Shown here: positions 23,069 through 35,400 of the stretch, piece after piece
How the letters are laid out: each line of letters starts with the position of its first letter
How positions within the stretch are numbered: position 1 is the first letter of the stretch
Assembly: GCA_035771165.1 (NCBI GenBank)
Contig: JAWNZC010000088.1
Coordinates: 850,501-914,500 of the forward strand
DNA length: 64,000 bases
Direction of reading: 5' to 3'
Source: Paragorgia papillata
Taxonomy: Eukaryota; Cnidaria; Anthozoa; Scleralcyonacea; Coralliidae
Position numbers and translations under genes: made by a program
The notes under the pieces: model-generated
Databases searched by the model: none
Seen by the model: the letters and a program-made list of their open reading frames with translations, nothing else
What the model was told of the DNA's origin: nothing

Positions 23069-26000
23069 TAGATTAAAGAGCATGAGATTCTGTATAACAT
23101 ATGCAAATTTTAAAAAATCGTATAGAGTAGCGGCTGAGAAATTTGTACTTTTTCTGAGAAAATCTGAAATATACAACATAACATCCGTCAGTCGTATTAA
23201 TAACGCCGCGCCGCAATTTGTTTAAAGCTTGCCTGCGTCGTTCATGGATCAATGCCACTCTGGGGACTTATACTAGGTTAAAGAGCATGAAATTCTGTAT
23301 AACATATGTAAATTTTAAAAAATCGTATAGAATAGCGGCTGAGAAAATTGTACCTTTTCTGAGGAAATCTGAAATATACAGCATAACCGCCGTCAGTCGT
23401 ATTAATGACGCCGCGGCGCGATTTGTTTAAAGCTTGCCTGCGTCGTTCATGGGTTTATCCCACTCTGTGGACATATACCAGATTAAAGAGCATGAAATTC
23501 TGTATAACATATGTAAATTTAAAAAAATCGTATAGAGTAGCGCCTGAGAAATTTGTACTTTTTCTGAGAAAATCTGAAATATACAACATAACATCCGTCA
23601 GTCGTATTAATAACGCCGCGCCGCAATTTGTTTAAAGCTGGCCTGCGTCGTTCATGGGTCAATACCACCCTGGGGACTTATACTAGATTAAAGAGCATGA
23701 AATTCTGTATAACATATGTAAATTTTAAAAAATCGTATAGAGTAGCGGCTGAGAAATTTGTACTTTTTCTGAGAAAATCTGAAATATACAACATAACATC
23801 CGTCAGTCGTATTAATAACGCCGCGCCGCAATTTGTTTAAAGCTTGGCTGCGTCGTTCATGGGTCAATGCCACTCTGGGGACTTATACTAGATTAAAGAG
23901 CATGAAATTCTGTATAACATATGTAAATTTTTAAAAATCGTATAGAATAGCGGCTGAGAAAATTGTACCTTTTCTGAGGAAATCTGAAATATACAGCATA
24001 ACCGCCGTCAGTCGTATTAATGACGCCGCGGCGCGATTTGTTTAAAGCTTGCCTGCGTCGTTCATGGGTTTATCCCACTCTGTGGACATATACCAGATTA
24101 AAGAGCATGAAATTCTGTATAACATATGTAAATTTAAAAAAATCGTATAGAGTAGCGCCTGAGAAATTTGTACTTTTTCTGAGAAAATCTGAAATATACA
24201 ACATAACATCCGTCAGTCGTATTAATAACGCCGCGCCGCAATTTGTTTAAAGCTGGCCTGCGTCGTTCATGGGTCAATACCACCCTGGGGACTTATACTA
24301 GATTAAAGAGCATGAAATTCTGTATAACATATGTAAATTTTAAAAAATCGTATAGAGTAGCGGCTGAGAAATTTGTACTTTTTCTGAGAAAATCTGAAAT
24401 ATACAACATAACATCCGTCAGTCGTATTAATAACGCCGCGCCGCAATTTGTTTAAAGCTTGGCTGCGTCGTTCATGGGTCAATGCCACTCTGGGGACTTA
24501 TACTAGATTAAAGAGCATGAAATTCTGTATAACATATGTAAATTTTTAAAAATCGTATAGAATAGCGGCTGAGAAAATTGTACCTTTTCTGAGGAAATCT
24601 GAAATATACAGCATAACCGCCGTCAGTCGTATTAATAACGCCGCGCCGCAATTTGTTTAAAGCTTGCCTGCGTCGTTCATGGGTCAATGCCACTCTGGGG
24701 ACTTATACTAGATTAAAGAGCATGAAATTCTGTATAACATATGTAAATTTTAAAAAATCGTATAGAATAGCGGCTGAGAAAATTGTACCTTTTCTGAGGA
24801 AATCTGAAATATACAGCATAACCGCCGTCAGTCGTATTAATGACGCCGCGGCGCGATTTGTTTAAATCTTGCTGCGTCGTTCATGGGTTTATCCCACTCT
24901 GTGGACATATACCAGATTAAAGAGCATGAAATTCTGTATAACATATGTAAATTTAAAAAAATCGTATACAGTAGCGGCTGAGAAATTTGTACTTTTTCTG
25001 AGAAAATCTGAAATATACAACATAACATCCGTCAGTCGTATTAATAACGCCGCGCCGCAATTTGTTTAAAGCTTGCCTGCGTCGTTCATGGGTCAATGCC
25101 ACCCTGGGGACTTATACTAGATTAAAGAGCATGAAATTCTGTATAACATATGTAAATTTTAAAAAATCGTATAGAGTAGCGGCTGAGAAATTTGTACTTT
25201 TTCTGAGAAAATCTGAAATATACAACATAACATCCGTCAGTCGTATTAATAACGCCGCGGCGCGATTTGTTTAAAGCTTGCCTGCGTCGTTCATTGGTCT
25301 ATGCCACTCTGGGGACGTATACTAGATTAAAGGGCATGAAATTATGTATAACATATGTAAATTTTAAAAAATCGTATAGAATAGCGGCTGAGAAATTTGT
25401 ACTTTTTCTGAGGAAATCTGAAATATACAACATAACATCCGTCAGTCGTAATAATAACGCCGCGCCGCAATTTGTTTAAAGCTTGACTGCGTCGTTCATG
25501 GGTCTATGCCACTCTGTGGACATATACCAGATTAAAGAGCATGAAATTCTGTATAACATATGTAAATTTTAAAAAATCGTATAGAGTAGCGGCTGAGAAA
25601 TTTGTACTTTTTCTGAGAAAATCTGAAATATACAACATAACATCCGTCAGTCGTATTAATAACGCCGCGCCGCAATTTGTTTAAAGCTTGGCTGCGTCGT
25701 TCATGGGTCTATGCCACTCTGTGGACATATACCAGATTAAAGAGCATGAAATTCTGTATAACATATGTAAATTTCAAAAAATTGTATAGAGTAGCGGCTG
25801 AGAAATTTGTACTTTTTCTGAGAAAATCTGAAAGATACAATATAACATCCGTCAGTCGTATTAATAACGCCGCGCCGCAATTTGTTTAAAGCTTGCCTGC
25901 GTCGTTCATGGGTCAATGCCACTCTGGGGACTTACACTAGATTAAAGAGAATGAAATTCTGTATAACATATGTAAATTTTAGAAAATCGTATAGAATAGC

Positions 26001-28198
26001 GGCTGAGAAAATTGTACCTTTTCTGAGGAAATCTGAAATATACAGCATAACCGCCGTCAGTCGTATTAATGACGCCGCGGCGCGATTTGTTTAAATCTTG
26101 CCTGCGTCGTTCATGGGTTTATGCCACTCTGGTGACTTATAGTAGACTAAAGAGCATGAAATTCTGTATAACATATGTAAATTTTAAAAAATCGTATAGA
26201 ATAGCGGCTGAGAAATTTGTACTTTTTCTGAGGAAATCTGAAATATACAACATAACATCCGTCAGTCGTATTAATAACGCCGCGCCACAATTTGTTTAAA
26301 GCTTGACTGCGTCGTTCATGGGTCTATCCCCCTCTGTGGACATTTACCAGATTAAAGAGCATGAAATTCTGTATAAGATATGTAAATTTAAAAAAAATCG
26401 TATACAGTAGCGGCTGAGAAATTTGTACTTTTTCTGAGAAAATCTGAAATATACAATATAACATCCGTCAGTCGTATTAATAACGCCGCGCCGCAATTTG
26501 TTTAAAGCTTGCCTGCGTCGTTCATGGGTCAATGCCACTCTGGGGACTTTTACTAGATTAAAGAGCACGAAATTCTGTATAACATATGTAAATTTAAAAA
26601 AATCGTATAGAGTAGCGGCTGAGAAATTTGTACTTTTTCTGAGGAAATCTGAAATATACAACATAACATCCGTCAGTCGTATTAATAACGCCGCGCCGCA
26701 ATTTGTTTAAAGCTTGACTGCGTCGTTCATGGGTCTATGCCACTCTGTGGACATATACCAGATTAGAGAGCATGAAATTCTGTATAACATATGTAAATTT
26801 CAAAAAATCGCATAGAGTAGCGGCTGAGAAATTTGTACTTTTTCTGAGAAAATCTGAAATATACAATATAACATCCGTCAGTCGTATTAATAACGCCGCG
26901 CCGCAATTTGTTTAAAGCTTGCCTGCGTCGTTCATGGGTCAATGCCACTCTGGGGACTTACACTAGATTAAAGAGCATGAAATTCTCTATAACATATGTA
27001 AGTTTAAAAAAAAATCGTATAGAGTAGCGGCTGAGAAATTTGTACTTTTTCTGAGAAAATCTGAAATATACAATATAACATCCGTCAGTCGTATTAATAA
27101 CGCCGCGCCGCAATTTGTTTAAAGCTTGCCTGCGTCGTTCATGGGTCAATGCCACTCTGGGGACTTATACTAGATTAAAGAGCACGAAATTCTGTATAAC
27201 ATATGTAAATTTAAAAAAATCGTATAGAGTAGCGGCTGAGAAATTTGTACTTTTTCTGAGGAAATCTGAAATATACAAGATAACATCCGTCAGTCGTATT
27301 AATAACGCCGCGCCGCAATTTGTTTAAAGCTTGACTGCGTCGTTCATGGGTCTATGCCACTCTGTGGACATATACCAGATTAGAGAGCATGAAATTCTGT
27401 ATAACATATGTAAATTTCAAAAAATCGTATAGAGTAGCGGCTGAGAAATTTGTACTTTTTCTGAGAAAATCTGAAATATACAATATAACATCCGTCAGTC
27501 GTATTAATAACGCCGCGCCGCAATTTGTTTAAAGCTTGCCTGCGTCGTTCATGGGTCAATGCCACTCTGGGGACTTACACTAGATTAAAGAGCATGAAAT
27601 TCTCTATAACATATGTAAGTTTAAAAAAAATCGTATAGAGTAGCGGCTGAGAAATTTGTACTTTTTCTGAGAAAATCTGAAATATACAATATAACATCCG
27701 TCAGTCGTATTAATAACGCCGCGCCGCAATTTGTTTAAAGCTTGCCTGCGTCGTTCATGGGTCAATGCCACTCTGGGGACTTATACTAGATTAAAGAGCA
27801 CGAAATTCTGTATAACATATGTAAATTTAAAAAAATCGTATAGAGTAGCGGCTGAGAAATTTGTACTTTTTCTGAGGAAATCTGAAATATACAAGATAAC
27901 ATCCGTCAGTCGTATTAATAACGCCGCGCCGCAATTTGTTTAAAGCTTGACTGCGTCGTTCATGGGTCTATGCCACTCTGTGGACATATACCAGATTAAA
28001 GAGCATGAAATTCTGTATAACATATGTAAATTTCAAAAAATCGTATAGTGTAGCGGCTGAGAAATTTGTACTTTTTCTGAGGAAATCTGAAATATACAAG
28101 ATAACATCCTTCAGTCGTATTAATAACGCCGCGCCGCAATTTGTTTAAAGCTTGCCTGCGTCGTTCATGGGTCAATGCCAGTCTGGGGACTTATACTA
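23069..28198. repeat. 205-bp satellite array, block 2
   Basis: About 25 monomers. Higher-order units here are trimers. A 615-bp unit with TTATCCCAC and AAGCTGGCC variants at about 23405-24019 is repeated at about 24020-24634. A ~616-bp unit with the AGAGCACGAAATTC variant starts near 26498, 27115 and 27731. This differs from the dimers and 14-mers of block 1. Short frames on both strands are repeat by-products. Confidence 0.95.
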
Positions 28199-28471
28199 CA
28201 ATCGTGGAATAATTACATTGGGACACAGCGTATGTCAAGTGACTTATGTGCGCACGCGATTTAACCTTAAAATGTGCCCTCCCCTTCCCCCTCCGATCAA
28301 CGTTGCGACAGAATTTTTTTTTTCTAGGCCTCAGAAGTATCCCCTGGAAATCAACATTGATTGGTGGGGGGTGGGGAGGGGTAAAGCAACGTTATTTATC
28401 CCACGATAGTGAAATAAGCGAGAAGGAAGCTAATTGATGCTTTAGTGTCCCAATGAATTATTCTCAGATTG
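28199..28471. mobile_element. Family-2 MITE, first copy (representative of 19)
   Basis: A 273-bp non-coding element with imperfect ~28-bp terminal inverted repeats: CAATCGTGGAATAATTAC...GGGACAC against CAATCTGAGAATAATTC...GGGACAC. An internal inverted pair places a pyrimidine tract (about 28269-28286, followed by GATCAACGTTG) opposite a purine tract (about 28352-28381, preceded by CAACATTGATTGG). The G tracts could form a quadruplex on the plus strand. Paired 63-codon frames across this region in two frames are shadows. Confidence 0.85.
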
Positions 28472-29426
28472 TCTGAAATAAGCGCAAGTCATAAATATTA
28501 ATACCAGGGTCACAGTTTTATTGATTTACACACTCAATGAAGGTCAGGGTTACTATTAACGACTATGGGATGACTATTAGTATCAGTGAAATAATTTTCC
28601 GATTGTTTCCGATTCGTATCGGTTGACCGGCACAGTACTCCACTACAGTACTCACTAAAATAGGTCTATATTCGAAAGAACTGAGTGTTCTTTAGACAGT
28701 TTTTTTTGTTGAAGTGATAGATATTTACTTAATCTTCACTGTAAGCGCTGAATTATTGCCGTCCAGACCCTTTTACTCAGATAAATAACAGTACTCCACC
28801 AAATTCGTGGTAATAAGTTAAAAGATAATCTAATTATAATATTATTTATGCCGTAGATGGAGTACTGTTAAAAATACGGTTTAAGTTAGGTATTTTGCTA
28901 CCTCAATGTTACCAGCATATAGAACTTTATCTGTATCATAAGCGTGATAGAGACAGTTGTTATTTAGAACGTGTTTATGCGGGAAATACGCAGTAAAGGC
29001 ATGGAGTACTGTGCAGGAGCCATTATAATAGCACAGCTAATTATAAATGCAGTCTTTACGCTTATTTTGTTAGGTTGTCATTTAATACGCGGGCCAAATA
29101 AAACGCAAGTTTCTACTGTTTTGTGCTTATTTAGAACAACTGAAGTGGACACGGATAGTAAAAGTAAACCGCTGACAACCTATGAGTGTGGGTTTAGTAT
29201 TTTGTTTGACTCCCTTTCATCACACAGTCAATTCGGTTAGGTAGACGTGCGATCGTTTGATCAATTGTTGCGGTCTTCGCAACAGCGAAAGCTCGTTCAT
29301 TGAAATGTTGAAATAATTCGTTTATAATTCTGCCGTGTAATTTTAGTTCCACCGTTTGCTTTTTATCCGTTATTTATTATTTTGGGAGTGCGTAATTTCA
29401 ATTCATTGATATTGAATATTTTCAGA
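28472..29426. repeat. Family-2 spacer, first copy (representative of 21)
   Basis: A ~955-bp unit starting TCTGAAATAAGCGC and ending ATATTTTCAGA, so its ends are a short inverted repeat. It carries CAGTACTCCA three times in direct orientation and TGGAGTACTG twice inverted; in this first copy one direct site reads CAGTACTCAC. The pair AACAGTACTCCA/TGGAGTACTGTT encloses an AT-rich loop (in the next unit at 30016-30027 and 30087-30098). An 89-codon frame recurs in most copies but is truncated or frameshifted in others. Confidence 0.85.
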
Positions 29427-32400
29427 CAATCGTGGAATAATTACATTGGGACACAGCGTATGTCAAGTGACTTATGTGCGCACGCGATTTAACCTTAAAA
29501 TGTGCCCTCCCCTTCCCCCTCCGATCAACGTTGCGACAGAATTTTTGTTTTCTAGGCCTCAGAAGTATCCCCTGGAAATCAACATTGATTGGTGGGGGGT
29601 GGGGAGGGGTAAAGCAACGTTATTTATCCCACGATAGTGAAATAAGCGAGAAGGAAGCTAATTGATGCTTTAGTGTCCCAATGAATTATTCTCAGATTGT
29701 CTGAAATAAGCGCAAGTCATAAATATTAATACCAGGGTCACAGTTTTATTGATTTACACACTCAATGAAGGTCAGGGTTACTATTAACGACTATGGGATG
29801 ACTATTAGTATCAGTGAAATAATTTTCCGATTGTTTCCGATTCGTATCGGTTGACCGGCACAGTACTCCACTACAGTACTCCACTAAAATAGGTCTATAT
29901 TCGAAAGAACTGAGTGTTCTTTAGACAGTTTTTTTTGTTGAAGTGATAGATATTTACTTAATCTTCACTGTAAGCGCTGAATTATTGCCGTCCAGACCCT
30001 TTTACTCAGATAAATAACAGTACTCCACCAAATTCGTGGTAATAAGTTAAAAGATAATCTAATTATAATATTATTTATGCCGTAGATGGAGTACTGTTAA
30101 AAATACGGTTTAAGTTAGGTATTTTGCTACCTCAATGTTACCAGCATATAGAACTTTATCTGTATCATAAGCGTGATAGAGACAGTTGTTATTTAGAACG
30201 TGTTTATGCGGGAAATACGCAGTAAAGGCATGGAGTACTGTGCAGGAGCCATTATAATAGCACAGCTAATTATAAATGCAGTCTTTACGCTTATTTTGTT
30301 AGGTTGTCATTTAATACGGGGGCCAAATAAAACGCAAGTTTCTACTGTTTTGTGCTTATTTAGAACAACTGAAGTGGACACGGATAGTAAAAGTAAACCG
30401 CTGACAACCTATGAGTGTGGGTTTAGTATTTTGTTTGACTCCCTTTCATCACACAGTCAATTCGGTTAGGTAGACGTGCGATCGTTTGATCAATTGTTGC
30501 GGTCTTCGCAACAGCGAAAGCTCGTTCATTGAAATGTTGAAATAATTCGTTTATAATTCTGCCGTGTAATTTTAGTTCCACCGTTTGCTTTTTATCCGTT
30601 ATTTATTATTTTGGGAGTGCGTAATTTCAATTCATTGATATTGAATATTTTCAGACAATCGTGGAATAATTACATTGGGACACAGCGTATGTCAAGTGAC
30701 TTATGTGCGCACGCGATTTAACCTTAAAATGTGCCCTCCCCTTCCCCCTCCGATCAACGTTGCGACAGAATTTTTGTTTTCTAGGCCTCAGAAGTATCCC
30801 CTGGAAATCAACATTGATTGGTGGTGGGTGGGGAGGGGTAAAGCAACGTTATTTATCCCACGATAGTGAAATAAGCGAGAAGGAAGCTAATTGATGCTTT
30901 AGTGTCCCAATGAATTATTCTCAGATTGTCTGAAATAAGCGCAAGTCATAAATATTAATACCAGGGTCACAGTTTTATTGATTACACACTCAATGAAGGT
31001 CAGGGTTACTATTAACGACTATGGGATGACTATTAGTATCAGTGAAATAATTTTCCGATTGTTTCCGATTCGTATCGGTTGACCGGCACAGTACTCCACT
31101 ACAGTACTCCACTAAAATAGGTCTATATTCGAAAGAACTGAGTGTTCTTTAGACAGTTTTTTTTGTTGAAGTGATAGATATTTACTTAATCTTCACTGTA
31201 AGCGCTGAATTATTGCTGTCCAGACCCTTTTACTCAGATAAATAACAGTACTCCACCAAATTCGTGGTAATAAGTTAAAAGATAATCTAATTATAATATT
31301 ATTTATGCCGTAGATGGAGTACTGTTAAAAATACGGTTTAAGTTAGGTATTTTGCTACCTCAATGTTACCAGCATATAGAACTTTATCTGTATCATAAGC
31401 GTGATAGAGACAGTTGTTATTTAGAACGTGTTTATGCGTGAAATACGCAGTAAAGGCATGGAGTACTGTGCAGGAGCCATTATAATAGCACAGCTAATTA
31501 TAAATGCAGTCTTTACGCTTATTTTGTTAGGTTGTCATTTAATACGCGGGCCAAATAAAACGCAAGTTTCTACTGTTTTGTGCTTATTTAGAACAACTGA
31601 AGTGGACACGGATAGTAAAAGTAAACCGCTGACAACCTATGAGTGTGGGTTTAGTATTTTGTTTGACTCCCTTTCATCACACAGTCAATTCGGTTAGGTA
31701 GACGTGCGATCGTTTGATCAATTGTTGCGGTCTTCGCAACAGCGAAAGCTCGTTCATTGAAATGTTGAAATAATTCGTTTATAATTCTGCCGTGTAATTT
31801 TAGTTCCACCGTTTGCTTTTTATCCGTTATTTATTATTTTGGGAGTGCGTAATTTCAATTCATTGATATTGAATATTTTCAGACAATCGTGGAATAATTA
31901 CATTGGGACACAGCGTATGTCAAGTGACTTATGTGCGCACGCGATTTAACCTTAAAATGTGCCCTCCCCTTCCCCCTCCGATCAACGTTGCGACAGAATT
32001 TTTGTTTTCTAGGCCTCAGAAGTATCCCCTGGAAATCAACATTGATTGGTGGGGGGTGGGGAGGGGTAAAGCAACGTTATTTATCCCACGATAGTGAAAT
32101 AAGCGAGAAGGAAGCTAATTGATGCTTTAGTGTCCCAATGAATTATTCTCAGATTGTCTGAAATAAGCGCAAGTCATAAATATTAATACCAGGGTCACAG
32201 TTTTATTGATTACACACTCAATGAAGGTCAGGGTTACTATTAACGACTATGGGATGACTATTAGTATCAGTGAAATAATTTTCCGATTGTTTCCGATTCG
32301 TATCGGTTGACCGGCACAGTACTCCACTACAGTACTCCACTAAAATAGGTCTATATTCGAAAGAACTGAGTGTTCTTTAGACAGTTTTTTTTGTTGAAGT

Positions 32401-35400
32401 GATAGATATTTACTTAATCTTCACTGTAAGCGCTGAATTATTGCTGTCCAGACCCTTTTACTCAGATAAATAACAGTACTCCACCAAATTCGTGGTAATA
32501 AGTTAAAAGATAATCTAATTATAATATTATTTATGCCGTAGATGGAGTACTGTTAAAAATACGGTTTAAGTTAGGTATTTTGCTACCTCAATGTTACCAG
32601 CATATAGAACTTTATCTGTATCATAAGCGTGATAGAGACAGTTGTTATTTAGAACGTGTTTATGCGGGAAATACGCAGTAAAGGCATGGAGTACTGTGCA
32701 GGAGCCATTATAATAGCACAGCTAATTATAAATGCAGTCTTTACGCTTATTTTGTTAGGTTGTCATTTAATACGCGGGCCAAATAAAACGCAAGTTTCTA
32801 CTGTTTTGTGCTTATTTAGAACAACTGAAGTGGACACGGATAGTAAAAGTAAACCACTGACAACCTATGAGTGTGGGTTTAGTATTTTGTTTGACTCCCT
32901 TTCATCACACAGTCAATTCGGTTAGGTAGACGTGCGATCGTTTGATCAATTGTTGCGGTCTTCGCAACAGCGAAAGCTCGTTCATTGAAATGTTGAAATA
33001 ATTCGTTTATAATTCTGCCGTGTAATTTTAGTTCCACCTTTTGTTTTTTATCCGTTATTTGTTATTTTGGCAGTGCGTAATTTCAATTCATTGATATTGA
33101 ATATTTTCAGACAATCGTGGAATAATTACATTGGGACACAGCGTATGTCAAGTGACTTATGTGCGCACGCGATTTAACCTTAAAATGTGCCCTCCCCTTC
33201 CCCCTCCGATCAACGTTGCGAGAGAATTTTTGTTTTCTAGGCCTCAGAAGTATCCCCTGGAAATCAACATTGATTGGTGGGGAGTGGGGAGGGGTAAAGC
33301 AACGTTACTTATCCCACGATAGTGAAATAAGCGAGAAGGAAGCTAATTGATGCTTTAGTGTCCCAATGAATTATTCTCAGATTGTCTGAAATAGGCGCAA
33401 GTCATAAATATTAATACCAGGGTCACAGTTTTATTGATTACACACTCAATGAAGGTCAGGGTTACTATTAACGACTATGGGATGACTATTAGTATCAGTG
33501 AAATAATTTTCCGATTGGTATCGGTTGACCGGCACAGTACTCCACTACAGTACTCCACTAAAATAGGTCTATATTCGAAAGAACTGAGTGTTCTTTAGAC
33601 AGTTTTTTTATTGAAGTGATAGATATTTACTTAATCTTCACTGTAAGCGCTGAATTATTGCTGTCCAGACCCTTTTACTCAGATAAATAACAGTACTCCA
33701 CCAAATTCGTGGTAATAAGTTAAAAGATAATCTAATTATAATATTATTTATGCCGTAGATGGAGTACTGTTAAAAATACGGTTTAAGTTAGGTATTTTGC
33801 TACCTCAATGTTACCAGCATATAGAACTTTATCTGTATCATAAGCGTGATAGAGACAGTTGTTATTTAGAACGTGTTTATGCGGGAAATACGCAGTAAAG
33901 GCATGGAATACTGTGCAGGAGCCATTATAATAGCACAGCTAATTATAAATGCAGTCTTTACGCTTATTTTGTTAGGTTGTCATTTAATACGCGGGCCAAA
34001 TAAAACGCAAGTTTCTACTGTTTTGTGCTTATTTAGAACAACTGAAGTGGACACGGATAGTAAAAGTAAACCACTGACAACCTATGAGTGTGGGTTTTAG
34101 TATTTTGTTTGACTCCCTTTCATCACACAGTCAATTCGGTTAGGTAGACGTGCGATCGTTTGATCAATTGTTGCGGTCTTCGCAACAGCGAAAGCTCGTT
34201 CATTGAAATGTTGAAATAATTCGTTTATAATTCTGCCGTGTAATTTTAGTTCCACCGTTTGCTTTTTATCCGTTATTTATTATTTTGGCAGTGCGTAATT
34301 TCCATTCATTGATATTGAATATTTTCAGACAATCGTGGAATAATTACATTGGGACACAGCGTATGTCAAGTGACTTATGTGCGCACGCGATTTAACCTTA
34401 AAATGTGCCCTCCCCTTCCCCCTCCGATCAACGTTGCGACAGAATGTTTGTTTTCTAGGCCTCAGAAGTATCCCCTGGAAATCAACATTGATTGGTGGGG
34501 GGTGGGGAGGGGTAAAGCAACGTTATTTATCCCACGATAGTGAAATAAGCGAGAAGGAAGCTAATTGATGCTTTAGTGTCCCAATGAATTATTCTCAGAT
34601 TGTCTGAAATAAGCGCAAGTCATAAATATTAATACCAGGGTCACAGTTTTATTGATTTACACACTCAATGAAGGTCAGGGTTACTATTAACGACTATGGG
34701 ATGACTATTAGTATCAGTGAAATAATTTTCCGATTGTTTCCGATTCGTATCGGTTGACCGGCACAGTACTCCACTACAGTACTCCACTAAAATAGGTCTA
34801 TATTCGAAAGAACTGAGTGTTCTTTAGACAGTTTTTTTTGTTGAAGTGATAGATATTTACTTAATCTTCACTGTAAGCGCTGAATTATTGCTGTCCAGAC
34901 CCTTTTACTCAGATAAATAACAGTACTCCACCAAATTCGTGGTAATAAGTTAAAAGATAATCTAATTATAATATTATTTATGCCGTAGATGGAGTACTGT
35001 TAAAAATACGGTTTAAGTTAGGTATTTTGCTACCTCAATGTTACCAGCATATAGAACTTTATCTGCATCATAAGCGTGATAGAGACAGTTGTTATTTAGA
35101 ACGTGTTTATGCGGGAAATACGCAGTAAAGGCATGGAGTACTGTGCAGGAGCCATTATAATAGCACAGCTAATTATAAATGCAGTCTTTACGCTTATTTT
35201 GTTAGGTTGTCATTTAATACGCGGGCCAAATAAAACGCAAGTTTCTACTGTTTTGTGCTTATTTAGAACAACTGAAGTGGACACGGATAGTAAAAGTAAA
35301 CCGCTGACAACCTATGAGTGTGGGTTTAGTATTTTGTTTGACTCCCTTTCATCACACAGTCAATTCGGTTAGGTAGACGTGCGATCGTTTGATCAATTGT

